Positions 9,954 through 17,844 of a stretch of 64,000 nucleotides of DNA are shown piece after piece. The stretch is taken from NCBI RefSeq assembly GCF_004297875.1, contig NZ_SCSK01000038.1:62001-126000 (forward strand), read 5' to 3'. This DNA is from Pandoraea sp. (GTDB lineage: Bacteria > Pseudomonadota > Gammaproteobacteria > Burkholderiales > Burkholderiaceae). The translations under genes and the position numbers were made by a program. The notes under the pieces are model-generated. The model was given only the letters and a program-made list of their open reading frames with translations, was not told where the DNA came from and did no database searches. The stretch's first letter is position 1. Each line of letters starts with the position of its first letter.

Positions 9954-10154
9954 TTAGCGGACCTTGGCCGGTTGCGGCTGTTCGTGGCCGGTCAAATTCT
10001 CCACCGCCAGCACGATCCCTGCCGCCACGCCGCACAATGCGACTGCGATCGCCAACCGCTTGAGCCAGGATTTGCGCCTCCTGCGCCGGGCTCGGTCATG
10101 CGAATCGTGAAACTCGCCGAGGCCACCGGCACGCAATTTGTCCCAATCCATCAT
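9954..10154 (-). CDS. Single-pass membrane protein, hypothetical
   Basis: Sixty-six residues if translation begins at the ATG-ATG pair ending at 10154, which follows GGAAGCAAGAGA; a longer frame starting at 10235 is less convincing. The N-terminal half is charged and basic (DRARRRRRKSWLKR), followed by one hydrophobic segment (LAIAVALCGVAAGIVLAV) and a short tail, suggesting an N-in membrane anchor. No family recognised. Confidence 0.45.
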   Translation of the reverse strand: MMDWDKLRAGGLGEFHDSHDRARRRRRKSWLKRLAIAVALCGVAAGIVLAVENLTGHEQPQPAKVR

Positions 10155-10431
10155 TCTCTTGCTTCCCGGAAATACTCCATGATCGAAATAGTAGCGGCAA
10201 TGGATGTAAGAAGAAAGCATGCTTTCAATGGGCATGATTTCTTACGCAGCGGGTCGGGACGGTTTGCCGCGGCGGATGGCCGATTCGGTGATATTGCGCG
10301 ATAACACCGCACCGACGAATTCGGATCGGCACCCAACGTGGCGCCGGCCGTCTCCAGTAGCCAAAGAAAGCGTCCGTGCGAAGCAGGCCGGCGCTACCTG
10401 CCCGGACATGGCGCTCGTGGAGTGGCCTTCG

Positions 10432-10677
10432 TCAAAGCATTGAATGGTGTTCCGCGAGGCCGGCAGGCCACTTGATGAACGTCAGCAGCCAAAGTCCGAC
10501 CAAGTTCAGAAGCAGAATCAGCGCCACAACCGACCGCAACGGCGACAGGCAGATGCGCGTCAGAATCCTGCCGATCGGGTAGAGCGGCATCAGCACCATG
10601 ATTCGGCTAAAGAATCCGTTGGCGGCTGCCGATAAAGAAGTAGTCGTGAAATTCGCAAGCCGGAACCGCGACGACAT
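10432..10677 (-). CDS. Hypothetical small membrane protein upstream of pyp
   Basis: 81 residues with two hydrophobic stretches: a moderately hydrophobic region around residues 22-36 and a strong helix SVVALILLLNLVGLWLLTF (about 49-67). It is divergent from the photoactive yellow protein gene across about 120 bp. I recognise no family, and coding potential rests only on length, hydrophobic pattern and a weak purine tract before the ATG. Confidence 0.4.
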   Translation of the reverse strand: MSSRFRLANFTTTSLSAAANGFFSRIMVLMPLYPIGRILTRICLSPLRSVVALILLLNLVGLWLLTFIKWPAGLAEHHSML

Positions 10678-10806
10678 ACCTCGAGCCTTCGGTGACGATC
10701 ATCATCGATCGTCTGCGCGACTCATTTTTCCTTTAAACCATGGGGTGCGCGTTAGCCGGTTCCGGATAGCGCGCCTTGTCCTATCCCCACCTTTGTGAGC
10801 AACGAA
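10678..10806. other. Intergenic region upstream of pyp
   Basis: About 129 bp between divergent genes, with a local AT-rich patch (CATTTTTCCTTTAAACCATG near 10722-10741) that could hold the pyp promoter. I could not assign convincing -35/-10 hexamers or an operator. A GTG at 10795 is an alternative pyp start, but no clear ribosome binding site precedes it. Confidence 0.3.
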
Positions 10807-11196
10807 ATGAATGCGCCATTAGAAATCGTAGCGTTTGGTAAAAACGACATTGAAAACACGCTCGGCAGAATGAGCGATGCCCAACTCAATGATTTGTCGT
10901 TCGGTGCAGTCGAGGTTGACGCAACCGGCAAAATACTCAAGTACAACGCGACCGAAGGCGCTATCACCGGCCGCGATCCCAAAGCCATGATTGGCAAGAA
11001 TTTTTTTCGCGATGTCGCACCATGCACCAACCGGGCCGCATTCAAGGGACTGTTCGACGCCGGTGTCCGGGACGGGAATCTAAATACCTTGTTTGAGTAC
11101 GTGTTTGACCACCAGATGAAGCCGACCAAGGTCAAGGTTCATATGAAGAAGGCAATTTCCACGGACTCATACTGGATTTTTGTCAAGCGAGTCTGA
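10807..11196 (+). CDS. pyp: Photoactive yellow protein (PYP)
   Basis: A 129-residue PAS-fold blue-light sensor. It aligns end to end without gaps to my recollection of Halorhodospira halophila PYP (offset +4), including the closing SYWxFVKRV. Photochemical residues are all present: Cys73 (Hh Cys69, in VAPCT) for the 4-hydroxycinnamoyl thioester, Tyr46 and Glu50 (Hh Tyr42, Glu46) that hydrogen-bond the phenolate, Thr54 and Arg56 (Thr50, Arg52), Phe100 (Phe96) and Met104 (Met100). His102 replaces Hh Tyr98. The ATG at 10807 gives the usual N-terminus; GTG 10795 is possible. It is followed two bases later by the ligase that would activate its chromophore. Soluble; no output domain is fused. Confidence 0.96.
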   Translation: MNAPLEIVAFGKNDIENTLGRMSDAQLNDLSFGAVEVDATGKILKYNATEGAITGRDPKAMIGKNFFRDVAPCTNRAAFKGLFDAGVRDGNLNTLFEYVFDHQMKPTKVKVHMKKAISTDSYWIFVKRV

Positions 11197-11198
11197 CT

Positions 11199-12461
11199 GT
11201 GTCGGGTGACGTACGCTGCGCCGATGCGGTGGGTGATTGGTTCGCGGTGCCCGGCTTGCTTGCGCGCTTCGTCGAGGATCTGGTTCATGACGAATTGCAG
11301 CAACTCAGGCCGGCTGGCGGCACGGTGGCATTGCGCCCGTGGGCTACCGATTTGCGCGTCGATGAAGGTGGGCTGGAGCTTGACTCTCTGGAGCGGCTTG
11401 CTATTGCAGGCGCGCTCGCGCAAGCGCTGCACTTACACGAGAGCGGTATCGAGGATTTGCTGCTGGCGCGCCGCCATTTTGGCGAGTGGATCGACGTCTG
11501 CCGGCTGGGTCTGGCGCACTTCAGCGCCCGGCTGACTTTTAGGACATCGGGCAGCGCGGGAACGCCGAAGCCATGCACTCATGCGCTCATCGACCTGCAT
11601 GAGGAAGTCGCGCATCTGGGCACGCTGCTTGCCGATACGCGCCGCGTGGTCTGCGCGGTTCCGGCGCATCATATTTACGGGTTCCTGTTTACCGTCCTGT
11701 TGCCTGCGCGTCTGGGCGTATCCGTCGTCGACGCGCGACTCGTCGCTCCACAGGCGCTGCCGCGCTTGCTGGCGCCCGGTGACGTTTTGATCAGCCATCC
11801 CGCCCATTGGAGCATGGTCGCGCGCTATGCGAGTGCGCTGCCAGCCGAGGTCACGGGTGTCACGTCGACTGCGCCATGCCCGCCCACACTGGCTGGAATG
11901 CTGACCAGTGGCAAGGGCGGCCTGCGGCGATTGCTGCAAATTTACGGCAGTTCCGAGACCGCCGGCATCGGGTGGCGGGAGGGGCCGACGGAGGCCTATC
12001 AATTGATGCCTCACTGGGCGCGTCATGGCGCCGACGAAGCCACGCTCACCCGCACGGGAAGTGACGGGGTAGCGCGTATCATCAGGCTTCAGGATCGGCT
12101 TGGCTGGCAGAGCAACCGGCGCTTCGCGGTGCTCGGCCGGATCGATGGCGCAGTTCAGGTCAACGGCATCAACGTGTTTCCCGAGCACGTTCGTGATGTA
12201 CTTCTGCAGCACCCGGGAGTCGCCGACGCAGCGGTGCGTCTCATGGCCCCCCACGAGACAGAGGGGCTCAAAGCCTATGTCGTCGCGCGCGCCGGGGTTG
12301 ACGTGCCTGCTTTGCTTGGTGATCTGAAGAGCTGGATGCAGGCGCGCTTGCCTGCGCCCGCGCGACCCAAATCATATCGTTTCGGTGATGCGCTGCCCGT
12401 CAACGCACTTGGAAAACCATGCGACTGGCCGCTCGAGTCGGTGCCGGTTTGGCGCGGATGA
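11199..12461 (+). CDS. pcl: 4-coumarate ligase of PYP-activation type, ACP-like N-terminus
   Basis: 420 residues, GTG start two bases after the pyp stop, implying translational coupling. Adenylate-forming motifs appear in order: phosphate loop FRTSGSAGTPKP (about 114-125), YGSSETAG (A5), FAVLGRIDGAVQVNGINVFP (A7/A8) and the catalytic lysine in NALGKP near the end. It should activate 4-hydroxycinnamate for attachment to the PYP cysteine. Residues about 23-102 look like an acyl carrier protein: a first helix, then LELDSLERLAIAGALA with Ser63 in the DSL position, then HFGEWIDV. Whether Ser63 carries phosphopantetheine is unknown. The ligase is shorter than plant 4CL because the usual N-terminal subdomain is reduced. 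Confidence 0.92.
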   Translation: MSGDVRCADAVGDWFAVPGLLARFVEDLVHDELQQLRPAGGTVALRPWATDLRVDEGGLELDSLERLAIAGALAQALHLHESGIEDLLLARRHFGEWIDVCRLGLAHFSARLTFRTSGSAGTPKPCTHALIDLHEEVAHLGTLLADTRRVVCAVPAHHIYGFLFTVLLPARLGVSVVDARLVAPQALPRLLAPGDVLISHPAHWSMVARYASALPAEVTGVTSTAPCPPTLAGMLTSGKGGLRRLLQIYGSSETAGIGWREGPTEAYQLMPHWARHGADEATLTRTGSDGVARIIRLQDRLGWQSNRRFAVLGRIDGAVQVNGINVFPEHVRDVLLQHPGVADAAVRLMAPHETEGLKAYVVARAGVDVPALLGDLKSWMQARLPAPARPKSYRFGDALPVNALGKPCDWPLESVPVWRG

Positions 12462-12629
12462 GGTCAGGGAGCCGGGTGGCGCGGCCCTGTTTTCATTAGT
12501 CGGGTTGGCTGGCGGCCACGTATCGCCGTAGGCTTTCTAAACATTTCGCGCAGGCACTCGGCGCCAGCCGATCTGCTCAATCGGCCGGTTCGGCACATCA
12601 CGGCAGATATGGGTCAGAACGTTTGGCGA
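12462..12629. other. Intergenic gap between pcl and proQ (convergent)
   Basis: No gene, no tRNA and no hairpin with a U-tract that I trust. No tyrosine ammonia-lyase, which accompanies PYP in some other bacteria, is present here or elsewhere in the window. Confidence 0.4.
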
Positions 12630-13211
12630 TTACTCATTTGTTTCGCTCACAGCCGGCGACGGCTGTGCGGTTGCGGCATCGCCTGGGACGGACGCAGGGG
12701 CACGCCGGCCTTGGCGCCGTGCACTGGGCGCGCCCCTGGCCTGATTGCGAGCGAAGGCCGCATCACGCGCGCTGACCTGGCCTGCCGGTGCGCCGGTCAG
12801 ATCCACGCGCGCCGCGCCGTCGGTCAGGCAGGCCCAGTAGCGGCTGCCGCGGCACCACGTGCCAAGCGCTTCGCGCAGCTCGGCTTCGCCCAGCGCGAGT
12901 TCTTCGGCATGGGCGAGGAGGTCTGTGAGGATGCCAATTTTCAGCGGCACCTTGGGCGCGGGATTTTTCGGGAATGCTACGGGGAAGCGCTTCTGCAGCT
13001 TGCCGATCACACGCACGACCGGATCGACCGGCTCGCTCTTGGCCGCCGCTTGGCCGCTCGCCTTCGATTGGGCAGGACGGGAGGGGCGGGCCGGGTGGAC
13101 AGGGCGAGCGGGCTTGCCAGCCGGATTGGCGGCTTGCCGTGATTTTTCCTTCGCTTCCCTTGCTTCCTTCGCCAGCTGTTTCTTCAGTTCTGCCAGTTGC
13201 TCGAATCCCAT
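12630..13211 (-). CDS. proQ: ProQ/FinO-domain RNA chaperone
   Basis: 193 residues. An N-terminal Lys/Ala/Pro-rich disordered basic segment (about 5-65) precedes the ProQ/FinO core, recognisable by VVRVIGKLQKRFPVAFP and PLKIGILTDLLAH, then WCRGSRYWACL with the conserved aromatic/arginine surface. Such proteins bind structured small RNAs and mRNA 3' ends. The start MGFEQLAELKKQLAKEA at 13211 is the common family N-terminus; the frame is open 46 codons further upstream but that part is arginine-rich and implausible. Confidence 0.9.
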   Translation of the reverse strand: MGFEQLAELKKQLAKEAREAKEKSRQAANPAGKPARPVHPARPSRPAQSKASGQAAAKSEPVDPVVRVIGKLQKRFPVAFPKNPAPKVPLKIGILTDLLAHAEELALGEAELREALGTWCRGSRYWACLTDGAARVDLTGAPAGQVSARDAAFARNQARGAPSARRQGRRAPASVPGDAATAQPSPAVSETNE

Positions 13212-13409
13212 GACGCTTCCTGTGAGGGTCCATCCAAAAGTCGAATAGTAGCAGCCCAATGCCCGCCGTGTGGGCGATTGGCACAGCTTGGCATGCCGTG
13301 GCCATCGGGTGCGGCCGTATCGGCGATCGGCCGGCCGACGATGGCGCACTTCATGCCACCCTTCTGCGCAGTGTGAGCAAGGGGCTTTGCCCTTCAGGTC
13401 GAGGTGTCT
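13212..13409. other. Intergenic region, nothing recognised
   Basis: About 200 bp between two genes on the minus strand. It contains the proQ promoter region and the end of the dehydratase gene; no RNA gene or clear operator was seen. Confidence 0.3.
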
Positions 13410-14384
13410 CTAGGGGGGCGGTATGCCGCCGTCGAGCACTCTGGCAAATGCCGCCGAGTCGATATTCGCACCTGTGAGAATCACCCCGACGGTCCGGCCG
13501 ATATTGCGCGCTTTCTCCTGCATGGCGGCAGCCAGCGAGGCCGCGCCGGCACCTTCGACGACATTGTGCGTGCCCTGGTACAGAAGCCGCATCGCCAAGG
13601 CGATCTCGCCATCGCTGACGGCAACGATGCGGGCGGCGCCCCGCGCGTAGATATCGAAAGCCTCGGCAACCGGCACCCGCACGGCAAGGCCGTCGGCAAA
13701 GGTTCGGGCCGTTTGGGTCTCTATCGCTCGCCCGGCCTCGAAGGAGAGTTTTGCCGCCGGCGCTTCGGTCGAGACCACGCCGACGATCTCCGTACCCAGG
13801 CCCAGCGCCCGGCGTGCCGCGATCATCCCGGATATGCCGGAGCCAGAACCGATCGGCACGTAGACGGTGTCGAGCGTCGGTGCCGCCTTGAACAATTCCA
13901 GGCCATAACTGGCAACGCCCAGCATCACCTCGCGACTGAAAGGCGGAACCAGAAACCCCCCTTGATCCCGTGCGATCCGCATCGCTTCGGCGCGCGCCGA
14001 GTCGAAGTCTTCGCCATGCTCTACCAGGTCGGCGCCGAACGATCGTATGGCGGCGTTCTTTTCGCGGGAGTTTCCATAAGGAACCACAATGGTGCTGCGC
14101 AGGCCCGCGAGCGTCGCGGCTCGTGCCTGACTCTGCCCGTGGTTGCCGCGCGTGGCCGTGACAATGGCGCGATACTGCGGCTGATTGCGTGTCAGCCAGT
14201 CGATGAACGTGATGCCGCCACGTACCTTGAACGCCCCGGTCGGGGTATGGTTCTCATGCTTTAGCCACACGGTCGCACCGAGATGTTGCGAAATCTGCGG
14301 CCACACATATTGGGGAGTCGGCTGCATTTGCCGGTAAACCAGGGATGCGGCGGCCTCCAGTTCATCGAGGTCGGGTAGCTTCAT
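13410..14384 (-). CDS. Threonine dehydratase-like PLP enzyme
   Basis: 324-residue fold-type II PLP enzyme with the Schiff-base lysine in TGAFKVRGG (Lys53), the substrate loop TATRGNHGQS and the phosphate-binding glycine loop PIGSGSGISG (about 185-194). There is no C-terminal regulatory ACT domain, so it resembles catabolic or serine/threonine-deaminating forms rather than IlvA. The ATG at 14384 sits behind GGAGGA, a strong site. An AraC-type gene diverges 91 bp away and probably regulates it. The exact amino-acid substrate is uncertain. Confidence 0.85.
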   Translation of the reverse strand: MKLPDLDELEAAASLVYRQMQPTPQYVWPQISQHLGATVWLKHENHTPTGAFKVRGGITFIDWLTRNQPQYRAIVTATRGNHGQSQARAATLAGLRSTIVVPYGNSREKNAAIRSFGADLVEHGEDFDSARAEAMRIARDQGGFLVPPFSREVMLGVASYGLELFKAAPTLDTVYVPIGSGSGISGMIAARRALGLGTEIVGVVSTEAPAAKLSFEAGRAIETQTARTFADGLAVRVPVAEAFDIYARGAARIVAVSDGEIALAMRLLYQGTHNVVEGAGAASLAAAMQEKARNIGRTVGVILTGANIDSAAFARVLDGGIPPP

Positions 14385-14475
14385 GGGTGTCCTCCATCGT
14401 TTTGGAGATACTGGCACAATCGTGATTGCCATTCTTTCAGGATCCTGACCTTTCATCCCGGGACAGCGAGCGACC

Positions 14476-15261
14476 ATGACCCTGCAAAAAGCGGAAGCCG
14501 TCCGGCAGCGAAATGCCGGCCGATGGACATTGGAGCTACTGCCAAGGCAGCCTTATCTTGCTCGCTACACGTGCGCCGGCCCGTTGGTGGGATTTGCCTT
14601 TGACAGTCAGTCGGGCTTTCATGCATTCGCCAGCGACAGGGTGGTGCCGTTCCGGGCGTACCCCAACGGGCTGGCGTTCGTCCCGTCGGGTTGCGATGTG
14701 TATTCCAGCTCCGACCATGGCGGGGAGTATTTGACGGTGCGCGGGGCCATCGACGACGCCCGCACGGCACCCTTCAGCGATCACGTCGATCGCCAGGCCG
14801 TTGCCTTGGCTGGCTGGATCCGTCGACACATGCTCAACCCGAGTCCGGGCGACGCCCTGATGCTGGAGGAATGGTCCGCCGCTTTGGTCGAACGCGCCAC
14901 GGCGGCCTGGTCGACGTGCGCGGAGCGCCAGACGAAAAGGCTGACCGGCTACCGACTCAAACGCATCGACGATTTCATTGAAGCCCACCTCGACCGCAAC
15001 CTCACCGTCGCCATGATGGCCGCCGAGATCGAGATGTCGGAAGGGGCGTTTTCGCGTTGTTTCCGCGCATCCGCAGGCAAATCTCCCTATGCGCATGTTC
15101 TTGATCGAAGGATTGCACGCGCGCGCGATCTGCTCGTCGGTACCTCGCTCGATCTGGCGCAGATCGCCCTGGCTGCCGGGTTTTCATCCCACGCACACAT
15201 GACCGGTATCTTCCGGCAACGTCTCGGTTGCGTCCCATCGGATTTCAGAACGCGTCCGTGA
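14476..15261 (+). CDS. AraC-family transcriptional regulator
   Basis: 261 residues: an N-terminal cupin-like sensor region and a C-terminal double helix-turn-helix (about 160-255) with ARDLLVGTSLDLAQIALAAGFSSHAHMTGIFRQRLG, the AraC signature. It diverges from the threonine dehydratase-like gene, so control of amino-acid catabolism is a sensible guess. Confidence 0.87.
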   Translation: MTLQKAEAVRQRNAGRWTLELLPRQPYLARYTCAGPLVGFAFDSQSGFHAFASDRVVPFRAYPNGLAFVPSGCDVYSSSDHGGEYLTVRGAIDDARTAPFSDHVDRQAVALAGWIRRHMLNPSPGDALMLEEWSAALVERATAAWSTCAERQTKRLTGYRLKRIDDFIEAHLDRNLTVAMMAAEIEMSEGAFSRCFRASAGKSPYAHVLDRRIARARDLLVGTSLDLAQIALAAGFSSHAHMTGIFRQRLGCVPSDFRTRP

Positions 15262-15601
15262 TTCGGTGTTTGTGGCGCACCGATTGGATGGGCGTGTGCC
15301 GAGACGTCGCACAAAGCAGATCAATCACGGATTGGCGGTAGACGCCCTTTCGCGGCCGCCAAGGGCTGGTCAATCGGTTCGAGTCCGGAGAGTTTCCGCG
15401 AGCTGAGGCCCAAGCCCAGGCGAGCCTTGTGAGCGGGGCGCCGGCGGGCTGCCATTTCATGCATGAAGTGATGCAAAGCGTGCAATTCTCCTCGAAGCCA
15501 TCTGCCGACATAATGAATCCGCTCGAGCACCCAGGGTGGGGTGCGGCTGCATGACCCACTCGCGAATCAGGGCGAGCCAATCAAAAACGACGAGGAGACA
15601 C
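15262..15601. other. Intergenic region without a recognised gene
   Basis: 340 bp between the AraC gene and the MFS transporter. A minus-strand frame at 15321-15530 is open but resembles nothing I know and has no clear start signal. A GAGGAG ribosome binding site at the right end belongs to the transporter. The promoter of the downstream catabolic operon must lie here. Confidence 0.4.
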
Positions 15602-16945
15602 ATGTCTAGTTCTAGCATCAGCGAGCGGATGGATCGGTTGCCGATCACGCGACCCCACAGGATTGCCGTCTTTGCGCTGGCATTCGCATACTTCTTCGAG
15701 TTCGCAGACCTCAATACTTTCGCCTTCGCGGCTCCCGGGGTCATGAAAGCCTGGCACATTGCCGTTGGTGCGGTGGCATTCATCACCTCCGCGAGTTTCG
15801 GCGGCATGTTCATCGGTGCGGTTTGCGCGGGCTGGCTGGCCGACGCGATCGGCCGAAAGCGCGCGCTCGTCCTGACCATCCTGTGTTACGCGACGTTCTC
15901 GTTGCTCAACGCCGTTTCCTGGAACGTGCTTTCGCTCGCGGCGTTCCGATTTCTCACGGGGGTCGGCCTGTCGGGCATGACGGTCACGGCCAACACCTAT
16001 GTCAGCGAGTTCTTTCCCGCGAAGGTGCGCGGAAAATATATGGGGCGCATCATGACGGTCGGCCTCGTGGGTATTCCCGCCACGGCCTGGTTCGCCAGGA
16101 CATTCGTACCCATGGCCTCGTGGGGATGGCGAGCCGTGTTCGTCTGGGGAAGCCTGGGCCTGATCGCGCTGCTGTTCGTCGCGCGCATGAAGGAGTCGCC
16201 GCGCTGGTTGCTTCGCCGCAACCGTGAAGCGCAAGCGCTCGAAATCGTGGAGGAACTCGAGGCACTGGCGGCGTCCAGACCGGCCCCGGCGAGCGACGCC
16301 GCGCCCCATGTTCATCGCGAGCCGATCGATTATGGCCGCCGGGTGCCGCTGGGGCGGCTTTTCGAGCCCGCCGAGCGCAAGCGCACTGTCATCCTGTTGC
16401 TGGTGTGGATATTTCAGACCCTTGGTTTCTATGGCTTTGTCGCCTGGGTGCCCACGTTGCTGGTCAAGCACGGATTCTCGGTCGTTCACTCGCTGACCTA
16501 TGCCAGCCTGATCGCGGTGTGCAACCCGCTTGGCGCGATCCTGGCTTCTTACCTCGTGGAGCGTTTCGAGCGGCGCTGGTTCATCACTGTCGACGGGATT
16601 CTGATCGCGATCTTCGGGCTGGGATTCGGGCTGTCCTTCCAGCCGCAGGCGATCCTGGTGTTCGGCGCGCTGGTGATGCTCAGCATCCAGGCGATGGCCG
16701 TCGCCCTGTACACCTACACCCCGGAGATGTTCCCGACCGATGTACGGTCCACCGGGATGGGCCTGACCTACGGCGTGGGGCGCCTGGCCAACGTGGTGGG
16801 CCCGTTCGTTGTCAGTGCGCTGTTCGCCACCTACGGATATGGCAGCGTGTTCGTCTACATCGCCGTGTGCTGGCTGGCGGTATCCGCGGTGGTCAGCGTG
16901 TTCGGTACGTCGACCACAGGACGATCGCTCGAGGCGCTTCATTGA
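15602..16945 (+). CDS. MFS transporter, probable carboxylate uptake
   Basis: 447 residues with 12 predicted membrane segments. The loop after helix 2 (GWLADAIGRKRAL) and the sequence GVGLSGMTVTANTYVSEFFPAKVRGKYMG in helices 4-5 mark the sugar/aromatic-acid branch of the major facilitator superfamily. The ATG at 15602 follows GAGGAG, so the frame upstream (from 15536) is not used. It is the first gene of a tight five-gene run with acyl-CoA enzymes and probably imports the acid they degrade. Confidence 0.88.
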   Translation: MSSSSISERMDRLPITRPHRIAVFALAFAYFFEFADLNTFAFAAPGVMKAWHIAVGAVAFITSASFGGMFIGAVCAGWLADAIGRKRALVLTILCYATFSLLNAVSWNVLSLAAFRFLTGVGLSGMTVTANTYVSEFFPAKVRGKYMGRIMTVGLVGIPATAWFARTFVPMASWGWRAVFVWGSLGLIALLFVARMKESPRWLLRRNREAQALEIVEELEALAASRPAPASDAAPHVHREPIDYGRRVPLGRLFEPAERKRTVILLLVWIFQTLGFYGFVAWVPTLLVKHGFSVVHSLTYASLIAVCNPLGAILASYLVERFERRWFITVDGILIAIFGLGFGLSFQPQAILVFGALVMLSIQAMAVALYTYTPEMFPTDVRSTGMGLTYGVGRLANVVGPFVVSALFATYGYGSVFVYIAVCWLAVSAVVSVFGTSTTGRSLEALH

Positions 16946-16973
16946 CCCCGCTTCGAACAACAGGGAGAGTTTT

Positions 16974-17819
16974 ATGACGGATTGGACACAGTGGATCGGG
17001 CGCGTCGAAACGCGTGATGACCTCGTCACGGCAGCTCCCGTACGCGGCCTGATGGCGACGCTCGATCGGGAGGCCGCCGAGGTCGTCCCGGGCAGGGCGC
17101 TGCCGCCCCTGTGGCACTGGCTTTATTTCCTGCCAAGCGAGCGGCAGAGCGACATCGGCGCCGATGGCCACGCCAGGCGCGGCAACTTCCTGCCGCCGGT
17201 GCCGCTGCCACGCCGCATGTGGGCTGGAAGCGAGTTCGAATTTCGCGCGCCGGTGCGCGTGGGCGATGCCGTGCGCCGCACGAGCACGATCGTTGACGTA
17301 ACCCACAAGCAAGGCCGCACGGGGCCTCTGGCCTTCGTCAGGGTGCGGCACGAGATTCGCTGCAACGACGATGTCGATCCCGCCATCGTCGAGTTCCACG
17401 ACATTGTCTACCGCCCGGCGCGGCAACCTGGCGATGTGGACCCGGCTCCGGTGGCGGCGCCGTCAGCCACGTGGCAGCGGGTGATTGTGCCTGACGACGT
17501 CTTGCTATTTCGCTACTCGGCACTGACCTTCAACGGGCACCGTATCCACTACGACCGCAAGTATGTGACCGAGGTCGAGGGCTACCCGGGTCTGATCGTG
17601 CATGGCCCGCTGATCGCCACACTGCTCCTGGATCTGCTGCGCCGCCACCGGCCCGAGGCCGATGTCGCCGCGTTCAGTTTCCGCGCGCGTCGCCCGACCT
17701 TCGATCTGCATCCTTTTTCCGTGTGCGCCGCACCGGATACGGACTCTGGCAAGGTTCGGCTTTGGGGCGCCGACCACGAAGGCTGGTTGACGATGGACGC
17801 CGTCGCGACGCTGCGATGA
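16974..17819 (+). CDS. MaoC/HTD2-type acyl-CoA hydratase, candidate itaconyl/mesaconyl-CoA hydratase
   Basis: 281 residues with two hot-dog halves. The N-terminal FAS1-like dehydratase part includes PLWHWLYFLP and GNFLPPVPLPRRMWAGSEFEF; the C-terminal half has NGHRIHYDRKYVTEVEGYPGL followed by VHGPL, carrying the catalytic histidine region. This is the fold of mesaconyl-C4-CoA hydratase and of Ich of the itaconate pathway, which makes citramalyl-CoA. Start ATG 16974 follows CAGGGAGAG. Lies 28 bp after the transporter and 25 bp before the CoA-transferase, an operon arrangement. The specific acid is an inference from neighbours. Confidence 0.82.
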   Translation: MTDWTQWIGRVETRDDLVTAAPVRGLMATLDREAAEVVPGRALPPLWHWLYFLPSERQSDIGADGHARRGNFLPPVPLPRRMWAGSEFEFRAPVRVGDAVRRTSTIVDVTHKQGRTGPLAFVRVRHEIRCNDDVDPAIVEFHDIVYRPARQPGDVDPAPVAAPSATWQRVIVPDDVLLFRYSALTFNGHRIHYDRKYVTEVEGYPGLIVHGPLIATLLLDLLRRHRPEADVAAFSFRARRPTFDLHPFSVCAAPDTDSGKVRLWGADHEGWLTMDAVATLR

Positions 17820-17844
17820 ATCCGCAACAAGGATCACACTTCTC

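Noticed and set aside
15370..15395. Sequence GGTTCGAGTCC resembling a tRNA T arm
   Set aside because: No acceptor stem, anticodon arm or CCA can be drawn around it.
15321..15530. Possible small minus-strand gene, arginine- and histidine-rich
   Set aside because: No family recognised, a doubtful start and no ribosome binding site; could be a fragment of something lost.
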